From positions 7,245,290 to 7,309,289 of the forward strand of contig JARUPZ010000029.1 in assembly GCA_031213475.1 (NCBI GenBank): DNA of 64,000 bases, in the 5' to 3' direction. The position numbers were made by a program, and so were the translations under genes. Source of the DNA: Nereocystis luetkeana (taxonomy: Eukaryota > Sar > Phaeophyceae > Laminariales > Laminariaceae). The notes beneath the pieces are model-generated. The model did not search any database. It was given only the letters and a program-made list of their open reading frames with translations, and had not been told where the DNA came from. This document shows positions 11,164 through 22,620 of this stretch, one piece after another; the first letter of the stretch is position 1, and each line of letters opens with the position of its first letter.

Positions 11164-14100
11164 CTGCGACATTCCACGGGGCGTTCAACGAGATGTCCCC
11201 GGGAGACATTATACCAAGTGCCAGGTAGGCGTTATACGTGCAAGTTTAGAGGGCACAGGGAGTGACGGTGCATTTGATGTCGTCCATATTGAACCTATTC
11301 GGCAACGATGTTATGTTGATAAACGCACTCGGGATATCACAGGGGGCCCCCCCAAAGATAGGCGCCGGACGTCCGAGAGCTCCCGGCCCCCCCCCGAACG
11401 AAATATACCATACGTTCGTATGTTTCCAACGCATTCATCGTTCTTCTTGCATACCTAGTACGTCCTCGGTCACCGGACGGTGCAGCGCTACGTTTATAAC
11501 TCCCTCGGCTTGCTCGATGGCATGGTGGATCTGGTCGCAGTGCGATGTAGAGGCTGCAGACCCCTTGCATTGGCCCTCGTACTGCAGTGCGTCGCGACAC
11601 CGTGTGTGGGCGAAACAAAACAAAAAAGAGTCCAGACGGCCATATTAATAGTCAGCAGGAAGGAGCGACAATAGTACACTTTCATCGGCTCCAAACGTGC
11701 CAGGATTATATTGACGCCATTGTTCCGCCTTTTCTATATTGACGGGCGAGTTCTGCGATAGAGGTAGCACAAAAGGCGGGTATTTTATTTCTGGATGATG
11801 GGGCTCCTTAACCCAAAATCGTCGCTATGCCAATCTTGTTTCGAAAAATGACGTTTTTGTATACTTGGGCAATGGGGGTATTCATCGGGATGCGACTTGA
11901 TTTCTTGCTGGAGTCAGCTTTCGGGTGAGGTATTGAGCTCCTCAAGTAAGGAGCCTCAGACAGTTCAGGGTGAACCACTATCGTAGAACTCCTCGGCGCG
12001 AGTAACGGGATGACATGAAGTACAGGTGCCGTGTTATTGTGGGGGAAACCCCGTGACACGGTATGGACAATATTTTTGTCGTTGAAACGCGCGCACAAAC
12101 TCTCGACCTATAATTGTTCACAGAGTGTTGGTAAGAAGTATGAGCAAGGAGTATATAATCTATAACGGTATTAACGGCTTTAGAGCCAAGCAAGTTGAAG
12201 CAAGCATAATAGTGGCCGTTGAGGCAGCTCGAAGACATGTAATTCCGTTATCCTATGGCCTCCGATCGTGTGGGGTATTATTAAATAGTTTGTTGTTGAT
12301 TGAAGCAAGCGCCTATCGGGTGTTACTCCGGGTTGAACTGTAATCCTGGCATAGCTTCGAGCTTTACTGAATGCGTTATTCGTATTATGATTGATGCTGA
12401 AAGGATCGATCTCTGCGTTTGAAGAGGTTCACTAATATGAGCTGCCAAGAAGCGGGCGTGAACGGAGAATGAGAACCGTGGGTGGGTGCCAAAAACTCCA
12501 CAGCTTCTCCCGTCTTGTTGACCTCGTACATTCACGAGACTTGTACCACTCGTCGCTGCAACTCCTACACCCGGAAACGGTATGAAACCTCTTTCCAAAC
12601 TATTAAACTATCCAGGTACTCAAACAGTAAAACGAAGTACGGTTACTCTGGGCACACTCACTGCTGCACTAGTGGGCACTACTACTGTACCTCTAGAGGA
12701 CGAGGCGAGTCGCCGGTTCTTTTCAACTACAACGGCTACGACACCACCACAGGGCTTCGATACATTTAGCCTACGGGGTGTAGACTACTCAGAGTTGAAC
12801 ATTGCTTTACTTCGCCCCCCCCCCCTGAACAGTTAGCTGTACTGCTGTGTGTAATCGATGATTAACACGGTGGTGAGACTTGGCTTTATAGATTCATTTT
12901 TCGGTCGAGGTTTTCATCAATTTGCCAGGTTTTGTAGAATATTTAACAAGGCCCAACGTTGAATTCCATTATGATGGGTTCTGTCGGATGGGAAGCCCAG
13001 TAACAACTCCGGACCAAACTATATATACAAATAGAAACATTTCTACAGGCTATATATTGCATGCCCGCGGTTATCGTCACCTGGTCCTGCAGCAATGCCA
13101 GCGAAGTGTTTATGGCAGATACGTAGAAGCCACGACTAAAGAACAGTATCCAGATGCCGCTGCGCAAGTCGTCCGCCGCTAGCAGCCCCACGCCTGCAAC
13201 AACCCAAGCGCACGTACGTACATACATGTTGGGTGTACTACTTACGCACTCAGTTATATATATATATATTGTAATATCTTGCGAAAATTCATGCGGAGGC
13301 GTTCTACGATAGAGCGTCACCCTGAATTTTCTGAGGCTCTTCACTTGAGGAGCTCCACACGAAGAGTAAATCACCCGAAAACTGACTTCAGAAAAAATCA
13401 AACCGCATCCTAAGGGATACTCCCCATGGCCGAAGCATACAACTACGCCATTTATTTATTTGCGGAACAAGCGTTTGCCATTCCGACGATCTTGGGTTAA
13501 GGAGCGCCGTCGTTCACAAATCGATTTAGTGGAAATAATGTGCAACCTCTATCGTAGAGCTCGTCTGCGGTTACATGTTGCATTCGTCGATAATGTCACA
13601 ACTGAACGAACCGAAACTTCCCCACTCAGAGTACTATTTTTCACTGCGTCGATATCTTGACTATCCGCCGTTTTCGCCTGGGAGACGCCACCCTCTCAGC
13701 GGTTTCAAGCAGACGTTTGTTATTTTGTCCAGAGTCCTCGTTTTGTGCAGACTGCGACCAAGGCAAGCGAGGAAGTCCGGCCGCCTCCTGTCAGAATTAT
13801 TCCGACTACCATGAGAGGCGTACAACGCATATCACATATTCGGCGTACCCTGAATGTACGGCAATACTTCGTAGTGTATCCAGAACGGTTTCCCGTTCGA
13901 GGTTCGCTTCTGCAAAAGATTTTCCTAACAATATACCTGGTAGTAATATCACACATACATACGTACGACATTCTTCTCTCCAAATTAAATGAAGCTGAAA
14001 TATGTAGCAGTACGTATATCACTCAAGTGGGCAAGTAAAACACACCTTTCCAAGAAGAGCTGTCTACAAACTTATTCGGAGAAGAACATGTGGTTTGCGT

Positions 14101-15754
14101 TTCAAGGAAGACCCTGCAGTAAACCCATCAATCGCTGGAAAATTGAACGTAAGCATCACATACATGTTTAAAAGCTCAATAACAACAGGTAGGAGCTATT
14201 ACGGGGGACCGTACGTAGTAAAGAAGACCTGCGGTTTACTCAAAAACCTACCTGGTATATATTTAGCTATTTTTACCATTGGTAACAGTATTTGGTCCTA
14301 TTTACTATGGTCCCCCGTAATAATATATGAAATCTTACGACTGGCCCACAGCTGACGAGCCGAGCCAAGGGGTGTTACCTCTACGCCGCAAACACAGATC
14401 TTCATACGAAAGACGGGTGCATCCACGAACTAAAAACATCGAAACAGCGAAACGCGCTCAATTCCCACTGTCTGTGTGGTACACCAAACAAATGTATGTA
14501 TGATTCGCATGAGCTTACACACCTGTGCGCAAAGAGCAGCAGCAGCAACAGCTGAACGATGTAGTCAGATGTCGGCCCAGCAGCGATATGTTCGTGTGCG
14601 ACAAGTTCAGAGTAGACGGGAACGGAAAGGTTAGCCGGCAGCAAGTCCACGAACGTTGCTTAATAATAATAGGCGTTGACATGGTCATATATATATAAAC
14701 CGTTTGTTTGAGAACAAGCGTCGAGGTGGCACAGTTTTCGAGGACCAGGCATGTTATAACCACTGCGAAACAACAGAGTCGAGGGCTGTAGAATGGTGAG
14801 TGTGTATGTGGAGATTTAGTATCCGTTTAATCCGTGTGACCATTTTTTACATCGATGGGGTTGTGAGCAGTCATGGCAGAGCACATAACACCTATCTGTC
14901 CGAGGTAGCAAACGTGTAATGCCTCGCTTAGTCAAGCGTATGACACAGAATAACTATTTATTGCCGGGCACAAGGAAGGGGTGATTTTTCCGATTTTGAA
15001 CAAGCTTGGCAGCAACCTACAGGAAGGTGTTGGGGACAACAAAGGGTAAGACCGCACCCAGACAGATAGACATCCAGGAGGGGGTGTAGCCGGGGCACGA
15101 TGTAGAGGCAAGCGTTCGCGGGACTTGGTTGGCCTGCAATAATAGTGGTTGATATGGTTCCATCATTTTCAGTGCATGACTGCAGACCGCTGGGGCGAGT
15201 GCTTCCGTACCCGTCTAAACCTAAGACGCGAAGTTGTTTTTTGGGACAGTCTCGAGGCCGTGAACTTCGCCAAAGCAACAAGCACAGCTTATCAAAACTG
15301 CAAACTATTAGGGTAGCTTCTCACCCGAAAACGTCTCTGATCGGCTGAAGATCAAGGGACTGCAAAGTGCCGCCCCATACCGTAGCGATCGTTCACTCAA
15401 AGCTAGAATCCTCAACGATAGACTCGACCTCGGCTACACACTTGCATGGCGGTAAACAGCTCGAAAGTACACCGGCGATAATTTCGTCTTCGTTCGTTCT
15501 ACGGCAGATGTCTCAACTTCCTTGCCAAAACGTTCATGACACTATGAATGGATTAATTCACACTGAACTGGGTGTAACGTCAGATGTAAGCAGAGAGGTG
15601 TGGTGATAACTCACGAATCAACAGGTCCGGTCTGCCACCACCACTCCCTCCTCACGCCTCCGTTGCCATTGAAGCCGTTTCCCTCGGGCAGCTTGTGTTG
15701 TTGCGGTCCTTGGGTGTCAGCGCCGGTTACGGCAACAGGCGCGTAGCTCGCCAT
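10937..15754 (-). CDS. gene A: multi-exon putative membrane protein, paralogue of gene B
   Basis: This is a spliced gene on the minus strand, recognised because four exons match gene B (32,800-40,717) in order and phase. The supported exons are 15615-15754, 13081-13193, 11455-11581 and 10937-11163, each with GT/AG borders. Exon 1 ends two bases into a codon while the 113-nt exon needs a one-base carry-over, so at least one exon between them is missing from this model. The protein has a polar N-terminus with a tryptophan cluster, then hydrophobic stretches separated by a cysteine-containing loop. That suggests a multi-pass membrane protein with an extracytoplasmic loop. I do not recognise the family and assign no function. 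The 3' limit is uncertain: the last exon either splices at 10937 or reads on to a stop at 10679. Introns hold two MITE-C and one MITE-B. No stop breaks the matched exons, so it is probably functional. Confidence 0.7.
11455..11581 (-). CDS. gene A cysteine-loop exon (YEGQC...EQAEG exon)
   Basis: The exon is 127 nt, with acceptor CACTGCAG and donor G/GTATGC. It runs in from phase 0 and ends one base into a glycine codon that the next exon completes. It encodes 42 residues with two cysteines (positions 5 and 15), EQAEG (23-27) and an LH pair. Gene B has an exon of identical length and phase with 16 of 42 residues identical, including both cysteines. The two cysteines could form a disulfide in a loop between membrane segments; that is inference. 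Confidence 0.8.
11750..11989 (+). mobile_element. MITE-C copy 2, in a gene A intron
   Basis: TTCTGCGATAGAGGTAGCAC on the left and ACCACTATCGTAGAAC on the right are the inverted ends. The interior landmarks are GGGGCTCCTTAACCC, CTTGTTTCGAAAAATGACG and AGCTCCTCAAGTAAGGAGCC. It lies in the intron between the cysteine-loop exon and the 113-nt exon. Confidence 0.85.
12520..12836 (+). CDS. hypothetical ORF, possibly not coding
   Basis: An open + strand frame runs without stops from about 12520 to 12836, with a first ATG at 12582. It is threonine-, serine- and proline-rich and shows no domain, signal peptide or membrane segment. It lies within a gene A intron on the opposite strand. It could be chance or an exon of an unrelated gene. 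I find no homologous stretch at the matching place in gene B. Confidence 0.15.
13081..13193 (-). CDS. gene A 113-nt hydrophobic exon (FYVS exon)
   Basis: The acceptor is GTTGTTGCAG before 13193 and the donor is CAG/GTGACG at 13081. It needs one carried base at its 5' end and finishes in phase 0. It encodes 37 residues beginning VGLLAADDL, with a hydrophobic centre and GFYVS. Gene B's exon at 36207-36319 has exactly the same length and phase, with 14 of 37 residues identical (VGxLA, D-L, FYVS and the final Q). It probably forms a membrane helix and the edge of a loop. Confidence 0.8.
13299..13560 (-). mobile_element. MITE-C copy 3, in a gene A intron
   Basis: The inverted ends GCGTTCTACGATAGAG and CCTCTATCGTAGAG flank the family interior in reverse orientation (GGCTCTTCACTTGAGGAGC near 13343). 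It lies about 105 bp upstream, in gene sense, of the 113-nt exon's acceptor. Confidence 0.8.
14199..14320 (-). mobile_element. MITE-B copy 2, carrying a TACCTGGTA insertion
   Basis: The ends are TTACGGGGGACC and GGTCCCCCGTAA, with TA on both sides (14197-14198, 14321-14322). Compared with the copies at 23891 and 45248 (reverse complemented), this one has an extra CCTGGTA directly after AAAAACCTA at 14249-14257. It has a second extra stretch, TACCATTGGTA, near 14276. The extra bases are flanked by TA, as expected for excision scars of a TA-specific transposon. Confidence 0.85.
14524..14655 (-). CDS. candidate extra exon of gene A (uncertain)
   Basis: An open minus-strand stretch follows a possible acceptor (TTATTATTAAG). 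It reads TFVDLLPANLSVPVYSEL and ends in a leucine run, with possible GT donors near 14521. Such an exon is needed between exon 1 and the 113-nt exon. A stretch in gene B at about 39545-39625 starts TFAEL and is hydrophobic too, but the phase does not join directly to exon 1 and the similarity is weak. Confidence 0.2.
15615..15754 (-). CDS. gene A exon 1 with start codon
   Basis: The ATG is at 15754 and the donor TTC/GTGAGT at 15615, giving 46 codons plus two bases. The peptide starts MASYAPVAV, is polar and glycine/asparagine-rich in the middle, and ends REWWWQTGPVDS. Gene B's exon 1 starts MATYTQ and ends [12 protein letters not shown], with the donor at exactly the same codon position, followed in both by GTGAGTTATC. 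Conservation at both ends with a variable middle supports this start codon and splice site. The three adjacent tryptophans are unusual. There is no signal peptide. Confidence 0.8.
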
Positions 15755-16654
15755 GCCCGGCTGAATGTTCGCACGCAGCACCCCAAACAACTAGGCCCGC
15801 TGAGAGAGTCAGAAGCTCGCCGCCCTGTTAGCTCTGGCAAGGAGGGAGAGGAAACCGCAGCAGCCCGCACCGCGGGCATATACTGCTGCAGTAGATAGCT
15901 TGTAACTACTACACCAAAAATAAAACGTCGGACGAGTGCTGCAGTGGTATTGCTATTTTTCAAAACATTTTAATGCATGCTTTTTTTTATGAGAACAACA
16001 AGATGGCGGGGAAATGCATAGGATAACGGACACGTGGAGACGGGCGGAAGGAGCGGGATAACACAGTATATACGTGTATCTTCCTGAGTAGTTCAGTTGT
16101 ATAGCTTAGTCTAACTGGAGTGGCCTGCGGGTTTCGTGCTGGCAGTGGGTCAGGTCGTAAACGACTACCGGTACTTATTAGCATCACGAGAAATTCTGAA
16201 GTATGATTTCAAGTTTCAATACACAGTACTATTACTAGGTACATTTTTCACGCACTGGGTATGTATGCAGTAAAATAATACCTGGTACCTGGTACCAGGC
16301 ATGTGCACGCCTGAAAACAAGGAGTTGGTGTGGGTGAGCGTCGCAATAAACTCTAACGGGGTTGCCTCTTTGATCATGCAGGCCTTGTGTTGCACACTCC
16401 TGCTACGGCAGCGGTATCACACCTACCTGTAGATCGTCTTCTCCCAACCACTCAGAGGCGGTCGGCGGGATGATTACTTTTCGTTTCTAATCGCGATATG
16501 TGCCGTGATGGGATTGTATAAAACTCTGTGATCAATATTGAATAAGCATACCACGCCTCGTGTACGGAGGCAAGAAGCTATACTCTCCCCATTTAACGCA
16601 GGAGTACAAATTGGGGTAGAGCCTCCCTACCGCCGTAGCACACGGCTCGCTACA
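15755..16654. other. upstream region of gene A; nothing else recognised
   Basis: This would hold the promoter and 5' leader of gene A. I see no reliable TATA or initiator. TACCTGGTA occurs twice in overlap at 16279-16294. Confidence 0.3.
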
Positions 16655-16743
16655 CCCATTTAGCTCTGCAGTCCTGTTTCAGGGACAAATCACTCAAACT
16701 CTACGTAGTTTGTCCCCAAAACGGAACTGCAGTCCTAAAAGGG
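16655..16743 (+). mobile_element. MITE-A copy 2
   Basis: The arms CTGCAGTCCTGTTTCAGGGAC and TTTGTCCCCAAAACGGAACTG are inverted. The ends read CCCATTTAG and CTAAAAGGG; the flanks are TACA and TCAA, decayed forms of TTAA. Confidence 0.75.
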
Positions 16744-17367
16744 TCAAGCTTTTTACTTTTTGTTATACGAAGTATGGTGTGTATGGTACTGGTTAGCATA
16801 CCTAAACCCACATACTGGGTACAATAGCACTTACTTCTAAGGCATTTATCGCACGCGTATGGTAATTAATGGTAGAACCCATACGATTTGTCCATACACT
16901 AGTATTATTATTTCTTTTGCCATCCGACAATAATATGCAGCATGATCTTCAACATGGATCACTCCTAACTTTCCCGAAAGAAGAACACTATCATACGGGG
17001 GACCCTATAATATATATACCAGGTAGTATTTATTTTGTTTTATTGCATTTTTGTTCTTATTTTCTCGTCTCGTTTGTGTCGCTGAGTTCTCGTACCCGGT
17101 ACGCTGCTGGCACTTCACCAGCTTTACCCTTGGATTGAAAATCCTTTTTGTTTGATCGCGGCATATTAATATGTATTTTTCAAGGATGAGGACTCAGGAC
17201 GGACACTAGGTGTACTGATGAAGCTGGGTATAATAGTAAGGACGATTTAATCAAATAGGACCAAATATCGTTAGTATATATATTATATAGGCTTCTATTT
17301 AAATTTACAATTAATTGGCATGCTAAATAAATACTATTATTAGACATACAACTATATGTATGTGTAA
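16744..17367. other. AT-rich spacer with a MITE-B end fragment
   Basis: ATACGGGGGACC at about 16994 matches a MITE-B left end, followed by an AT stretch and TACCAGGTA at 17017. The opposite MITE end is absent. No gene is seen. Confidence 0.4.
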
Positions 17368-17691
17368 GCCGGTCGCCCCGGTGGTTCAAGTGGTTAACCT
17401 CGAATTCTACTTGTTTGAGTCCCGGGTTCGAGCCCTAGGAGGGTCGGACATTGACTTTATTTGCAAAAATAAAAAAAGGGATTCAATTGTTGAGAGCGCC
17501 TTGCAGCGTGGGTAGGCACAATTCGATGCGAGTCGACGAGGGAAGAAAAGGCTGAAATCTTCTCGCGATAAAAATGAAGGCACGTACCGTAGCGGGAAGG
17601 GGGGAGAAGAGCCTGCTATGTGACCCCGGATCTGAGTTACGAGTTGGAAGGAGAGAGAGAAGAAGATGTGCGAAGATAATGAATGGGATGG

Positions 17692-17729
<38 letters not shown>
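17368..17729 (+). mobile_element. tRNA-derived SINE, full-length copy
   Basis: The head has a pol III box A (GTGGTTCAAGTGG, 17381-17393) and box B (GGGTTCGAGCCC, 17424-17435). A unique body of about 230 bp follows, then a 38-base poly(A) tail (17692-17729). A second copy at 49658-50000 is nearly identical over the whole length, and a 5'-truncated third copy lies in reverse at 45647-45800. The head-body-tail layout defines a SINE. The LINE that would supply its enzymes is not identified. Confidence 0.85.
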
Positions 17730-17732
<3 letters not shown>

Positions 17733-18870
17733 TATCGTTTGGTGTGGCCTAATTCAATCTTTAATTTAGATGAAGGATATGATTGTATCGCGGTTGAAAT
17801 CGCGTTCTTCTGTTGAAAAACTATTTCGAGCACATCACATGACGCTTTGTCCCGAAAATGCGCGAAATTGATACTTCTCGCCTCAGATTAAGTCGAACCA
17901 CTTTCCAGCATGTTAATGTATGTGTCCGGGGCTGTTTCCCGCTTCTCCAGGCGCCCAGTTGCAGGAAACCATCGTGCGCACTTTCGGGATAATATAGCTG
18001 GGTCTAGCACGAAACCCCAGATTGGGTCGAAAAACATTTTTGCGATCCAATCCCCGTTCGTAATCACTTCGACTCAATTGGATCGAAAACATGTCTATCG
18101 TGATTTCCTGCTACTACTACTACTACTGCGACTTACTTGGTACCACGAGAAGCGGAAACAACTCTAGTTATTAATTGCTGTAATGTCACGAATTTCGACA
18201 CTTTTTGAGGCGACAATAATAACAATCTCCAACATTTCCGGGACTAAAGCTGCGAACGTGCGTAAAGGGGGATTTCAATCGACTTCAAATCCGGCCCAAT
18301 AATTACATGGATTAAATCAGCAAATAAGCAAGGCCCATGCTCTGGGCATGCCTGCCTACAAAAAACATTGAAAACAAAATGGACTAGGCATGCTTGTTTT
18401 AGTCGCTTAAAAAACACGAAATGATGAAGAAATGACGAAAGTAACTGCCAGCCACCGACGCGCAGCACGCTATCGCAGGATAATTTTGAAGCGGCCTACC
18501 GAAAACAAAAAAAAACAGATCAACAATAATAAATGAACTCTTGAGGGGGAAACTCGCGGCGCCTGCGTCCAAGCGCCAGCAGCACAACCAACAACAAATG
18601 TGACTCCGAAACAACGACGTGCACCATGAACACTACAGGTACCTGGTAGAGTTTATTACCGTACGAGTCAAAGCTTTGGAAGCACGCCCGATTGTATCGG
18701 CATGCGGAGCCGATACTGTGGGCAGACGTCATGGTGTCTCTTTTGTCCTGCATGACATATGTGCAGCATCTTACCTATTATTGTCGATTCTCTGATGTAA
18801 ACATTCCTCATTTCCCTTCCACCCGCATATATTATTTTAATAATAATAATGCTGGTGCAGTAGAGTACTA
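17730..18870. other. no recognisable gene
   Basis: No family resemblance was found. A minus-strand frame (18244-18468) contains a cysteine/proline stretch but no domain. A TACCTGGTA motif is at 18640. Confidence 0.35.
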
Positions 18871-18983
18871 TTACGGGGTGCCATTGTAAATAGGGCCGAA
18901 ACTTTTCATTAATATTAAAAGTGGGGAAATATATAAAGTGTTTTGTGTGTACCGTAGGTTCTACTTACTACGTTCCCCCGTCA
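18871..18983 (-). mobile_element. MITE-B copy 3
   Basis: TTACGGGGTGCCATTGTAAA at the left and CCCCCGTCA at the right, with TA on both sides (18869-18870, 18984-18985). The interior is more diverged than in other copies. Confidence 0.75.
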
Positions 18984-19059
18984 TAGCAGTAGAAATGTTC
19001 TTAGGTCGAACAGCTGTCTTCCTCTTGAGCATGATCGACAAAAGTTTTACATGGAAACC

Positions 19060-20370
19060 CAGGAGTCCTCAGGTGCGAGGGTTTCCTTGACATTGCACGG
19101 AATGGGATTCCGTGAAGTCTCCTAAGATGCGGCTCGAAACCGTGACAGCAGAGCCCCCGTGATACCCTCTAGGCCACTTCAGATGCCGCGATGCCATTGG
19201 ACTCCTACCAAGTCCTCGTTAGATTTCTATCCATCGTATTTGCCATGGGAATCACACAGTATACAACGGATCAACAAATGTCACCGCAGACTCCACGGGA
19301 TTTCCCACGGAACTTCCCATATTATGGCCTCGCTACACCACAACAACGTTTGGACTCCATATACCTCAAACGAAATGAGGAAGCTCCACGCATTATATAT
19401 ATATAGCGTGTATGACACTTGTGGAGGCTGTGATAGCATTTTTCTATTTGACGTGTCGGATCCCACGTGACCCTGTAAAACATCCGTGCGAAATTTGTGG
19501 AACTCCACAAGGCGTTCTCGCGGGGCGACCACCTCCTTAATACGAGGGCAGCCCATGGACTCCCGCAAAATCCCGCGGAGTTTATATGTATCCCCGTGGG
19601 GTCCGGTTGTGTCCCGACGGAAGTCCCGTGGGTTTCAACGGAGTGCAGTGGAACTATATCTAAGCCTGAGTGGAATTCAGTTGAATCCCGACATAATTAT
19701 AGATGGAAATCGTGGGATCCCACTGAGGGTCCCCTCGGGAAAACCAAGGAATTCCTTGGGAAATTGTCCTGTTCCCGATGGGACCCCGTCGATTCTCGTG
19801 GAGACCCTCCCACTCGAAACTCCATCATCCTCCCGCGGCTAGGTAATGGTGGGCCACAGGGCTATTCTAACGATACATAAATTGGATCTTACGGGGTCCC
19901 GCGATATTGCCACGCCATCCCGTGGGGTATAGCGAGTTTTTGAGGGACTTCCCGTTATCCAAGGTGTTCCATTACAGAGATGTATCCTAATTTTGCTTAG
20001 GCTCTCATGTTCTCCCAAGGCATGATGCGGAATTCGACGGGGACCACACATTAATACGAGTGCTGCTACACGCATCTCGCACGTGTACACAATACGCCCA
20101 ACAATACAATCACAAGTTGTTACATACTCATCCTGCAAATGGCAGCCGGTAAGGACGCCGTGATGATTCAGAATGCTTTCCTCTCGAATGTGATACCTCT
20201 ATCGTAGAACGTATCATCCCGCAATATCCCAAGGGATGTCTCGTGGGATTTCTGTGAGACCTGCGGGAAGCACCGTCATTTTTTTCCCCATTTTCCAAGG
20301 GACTTGGTTTGGGAAGTTATGGTATGTCATATGGTACCCGCAGAATCTCGGAGTGCTCCATGAAACCCAC
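19060..20370. repeat. degenerate field of CCCRYGGG-type palindromic words
   Basis: Words such as CCCATGGG, CCCGTGGGG, CCACGGGA and TTCCCATGG recur every 15-40 bp over 1.3 kb. They resemble the fields at 3530 and 4925 but are more diffuse. Overlapping frames of 95-127 codons are rich in serine, arginine and proline and have no domain. CCTCTATCGTAGAACG near 20197 is a lone MITE-C end. Confidence 0.5.
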
Positions 20371-22620
20371 CCGGTATTTTCCAAAGCATTCACAGGGTGA
20401 GGACTCCCCTCGCCGCATGGGTCACAGCAGTATGAATCTTCTCCGCGCACTGCCCATATCACGCCACCGTGCGTGACAGAAGTGTTTGCTGTGAGTCGAT
20501 TCCGACCTGCAGGTTTTGTCCACGTCATGTTCCAGTCGACGAAAACAGTATCCGATCCCTTCTCCGCGGAGCAACAGTGTCGTCTTTGCTATCCCACTTT
20601 CTTAAAATAAAAAACATGCGGAATTTGCCCCCGTTTATTTCCCCCCTCCATTTATTTCAGTACCTTCTTTTCCACCATGAAGGACCATCCCTTCCCGTAA
20701 AAAATAAACGCTTCCCGCCTGAAGATCGTTTCACCTTCGCCGCCCATAAAATACTTCCCTGACCGGCCCTCCCCGTCAAGCAGAGATGTCTCTTGTGGCC
20801 ACCTACTACTGTCGTGCCACCCCATCTCGTAGAAAGTGCTTGCTGGCTGAAAAATACCTTGCGTTCCCGTCCTGGCAACATTCAACACCGGAAAAGGTCT
20901 AGTCCCTTTCCGGGAATAAAGTGTTTCCGGCTGAAAACTACGACTCTCGACTCTTCCCGTCACAAAAGCGAGTCTATCTACGGTATCTCCCGTGGCACTC
21001 CTTCCCGTAGCATTTCTGGCACAAAAAGGAAAATAGATTCCCCTCACTATAGGATTAGGGTACGAATATCGTTTGACAAACGCCTTGGCGCCTCCTTGTC
21101 GTTGTTGTTACAAGTGCGAACCATGCGGTTGCTACACTTCTTCCACATCTACGGAGACTTCGAAGCCCCCGCTCTGCTGCCTTCTCTGCTCCGTTGACCT
21201 GGAGCCGGCGTCATCTTATTCAAACAAAATAGCTGACACCAACAACGCGAGGGCTGGATCGCGGCCCGTGATAGAGTATTTCCGTGCAGACGGGCATTGT
21301 CGCGAGCCGTCTGTCGTGTCCGTCGACAACGTAGACCCTTGCGCGGGTGATACTTGTAAGAGAAATTAAATCTACGATTTGTTCGGGGACGCGGTTGCTC
21401 CTCTTATGCCTTGCAACCCTTGTTTTTACACAAGCAGCGGGTGAGGCTCCTGCAGAGCGGCCACAACTTAGATGCCGCAAACGCGGAAAAAAAGAACACA
21501 CGCACCAAAGCCCACCCCCCCCCCCCCAAAGCTCAGGTCGTCAATGATGCTGTGGGATTTTTCGGGAATGAGGTTAACCCGCGAGCAGTCAAGTAGGGAT
21601 CAGAAGTTGTGGTTCGAACAAGTTGTTGTAATCCTCCGGACATTTTTGCGAGCCGCCTGTCGTGTCGATCGCAATGTAGAATGTCGAGAGAGCCGCCATG
21701 GCCGTGCGGGACATATCTGCACCACGGCACAGTGCAAGGTAGACGGACGAAATGTAAAAACACATCAACTCATTACATCGTGGCCGACCTTATTAAGCAG
21801 TCATGAACCACGTCGATTGTGCTACGAAACACACACGAGGGCAGACAAAACGGCAAGTAAGTAGCGTTGGATTGACTTTGTCAAAGAGATCCCCGCGTCC
21901 TTACCGACGGAAAGAAGACAAAAAGAAGAGGCAGCTTGATCGTTGCGGTGGGAAGTCCTGTCTTGATCGGCAATGATACAAAAGAAGGGTAGACAAATCC
22001 AAGACTCACCCGCAACAACACGAAACATCAATAGCAACAACAAAAGGACACAGCCACAACGCCAAAACATAGATTATAAATTATCACCGAACACACCAAC
22101 AACAAGACCGACAAGGCAACACAACATGAGTCGTGATAATAGTGCAAGAATTCACCGGAGGTTGATTGGTGGTGTAGGGACCTGACTTGATCGGTAATGA
22201 CGGGGGGGGCTTTCGTGCGAAGCTAGCTCGATGAGGCGAGGGAACCGAGGAAGAGAGACGGAGCGAGATATGGGGCAGCGATACTTGAAGGCAGAAGAAG
22301 TGCCCTCTGGCTTCAACTAGCTGTAATCTACTGGTAAGGACACATAAGTCGCTCGAACGTCAATCATGCAAACACCCCGTGAGACCTGAGGCATATACAT
22401 ACCACGTGCGTATAGTCGGCGTCTCCTCATGCTATCTATTAATAGCACGCTACTACAAAACGCCCTTTCAATGAAGGTCATGTGTCTCCGCCAGTATCTT
22501 CCAAACCATATTTTTCCCCTTCAGGCGTACCTTGTACGAGGTACAGTGTACTCGTATTCGAAGAAGGAACTTCATGTTTGGTGTGGCCAGGTGTGTAGTG
22601 GCGAGGGGATACCTTTTGTC
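20371..22620. other. no recognisable gene
   Basis: Longer frames (20652-21047 minus, 21073-21369 plus with a cysteine cluster, 21472-21864 plus) have no recognisable domain. A short duplicated word, GCGAGCCGYCTGTCGTGTC, occurs near 21302 and 21649. I do not call a gene. Confidence 0.35.

Noticed and set aside
11164..11449. Extension of gene A's membrane exon upstream, through the frame reading DIKCTVTPCAL
   Set aside because: An in-frame TAA lies between it and the exon. A splice border at 11163 with the right phase is present in both paralogues. Apparent similarity upstream in gene B also ends at a stop.
13700..13920. An extra gene A exon with a good TTTTGCAG acceptor, matched to 36537-36680 in gene B
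   Set aside because: The start of the two stretches is similar at DNA level, but the frames that would give matching peptides end in different phases or contain a stop in gene B. The match could not be made consistent.
17368..17440. A tRNA gene at the start of the SINE
   Set aside because: The same head is attached to the same body and poly(A) in two places, so it is a SINE promoter and not a tRNA gene.
21302..21700. A duplicated GCGAGCCGYCTGTCGTGTC word as a sign of paralogous exons
   Set aside because: Similarity lasts only about 35 bp, does not extend into matching frames on both sides, and no splice sites line up.
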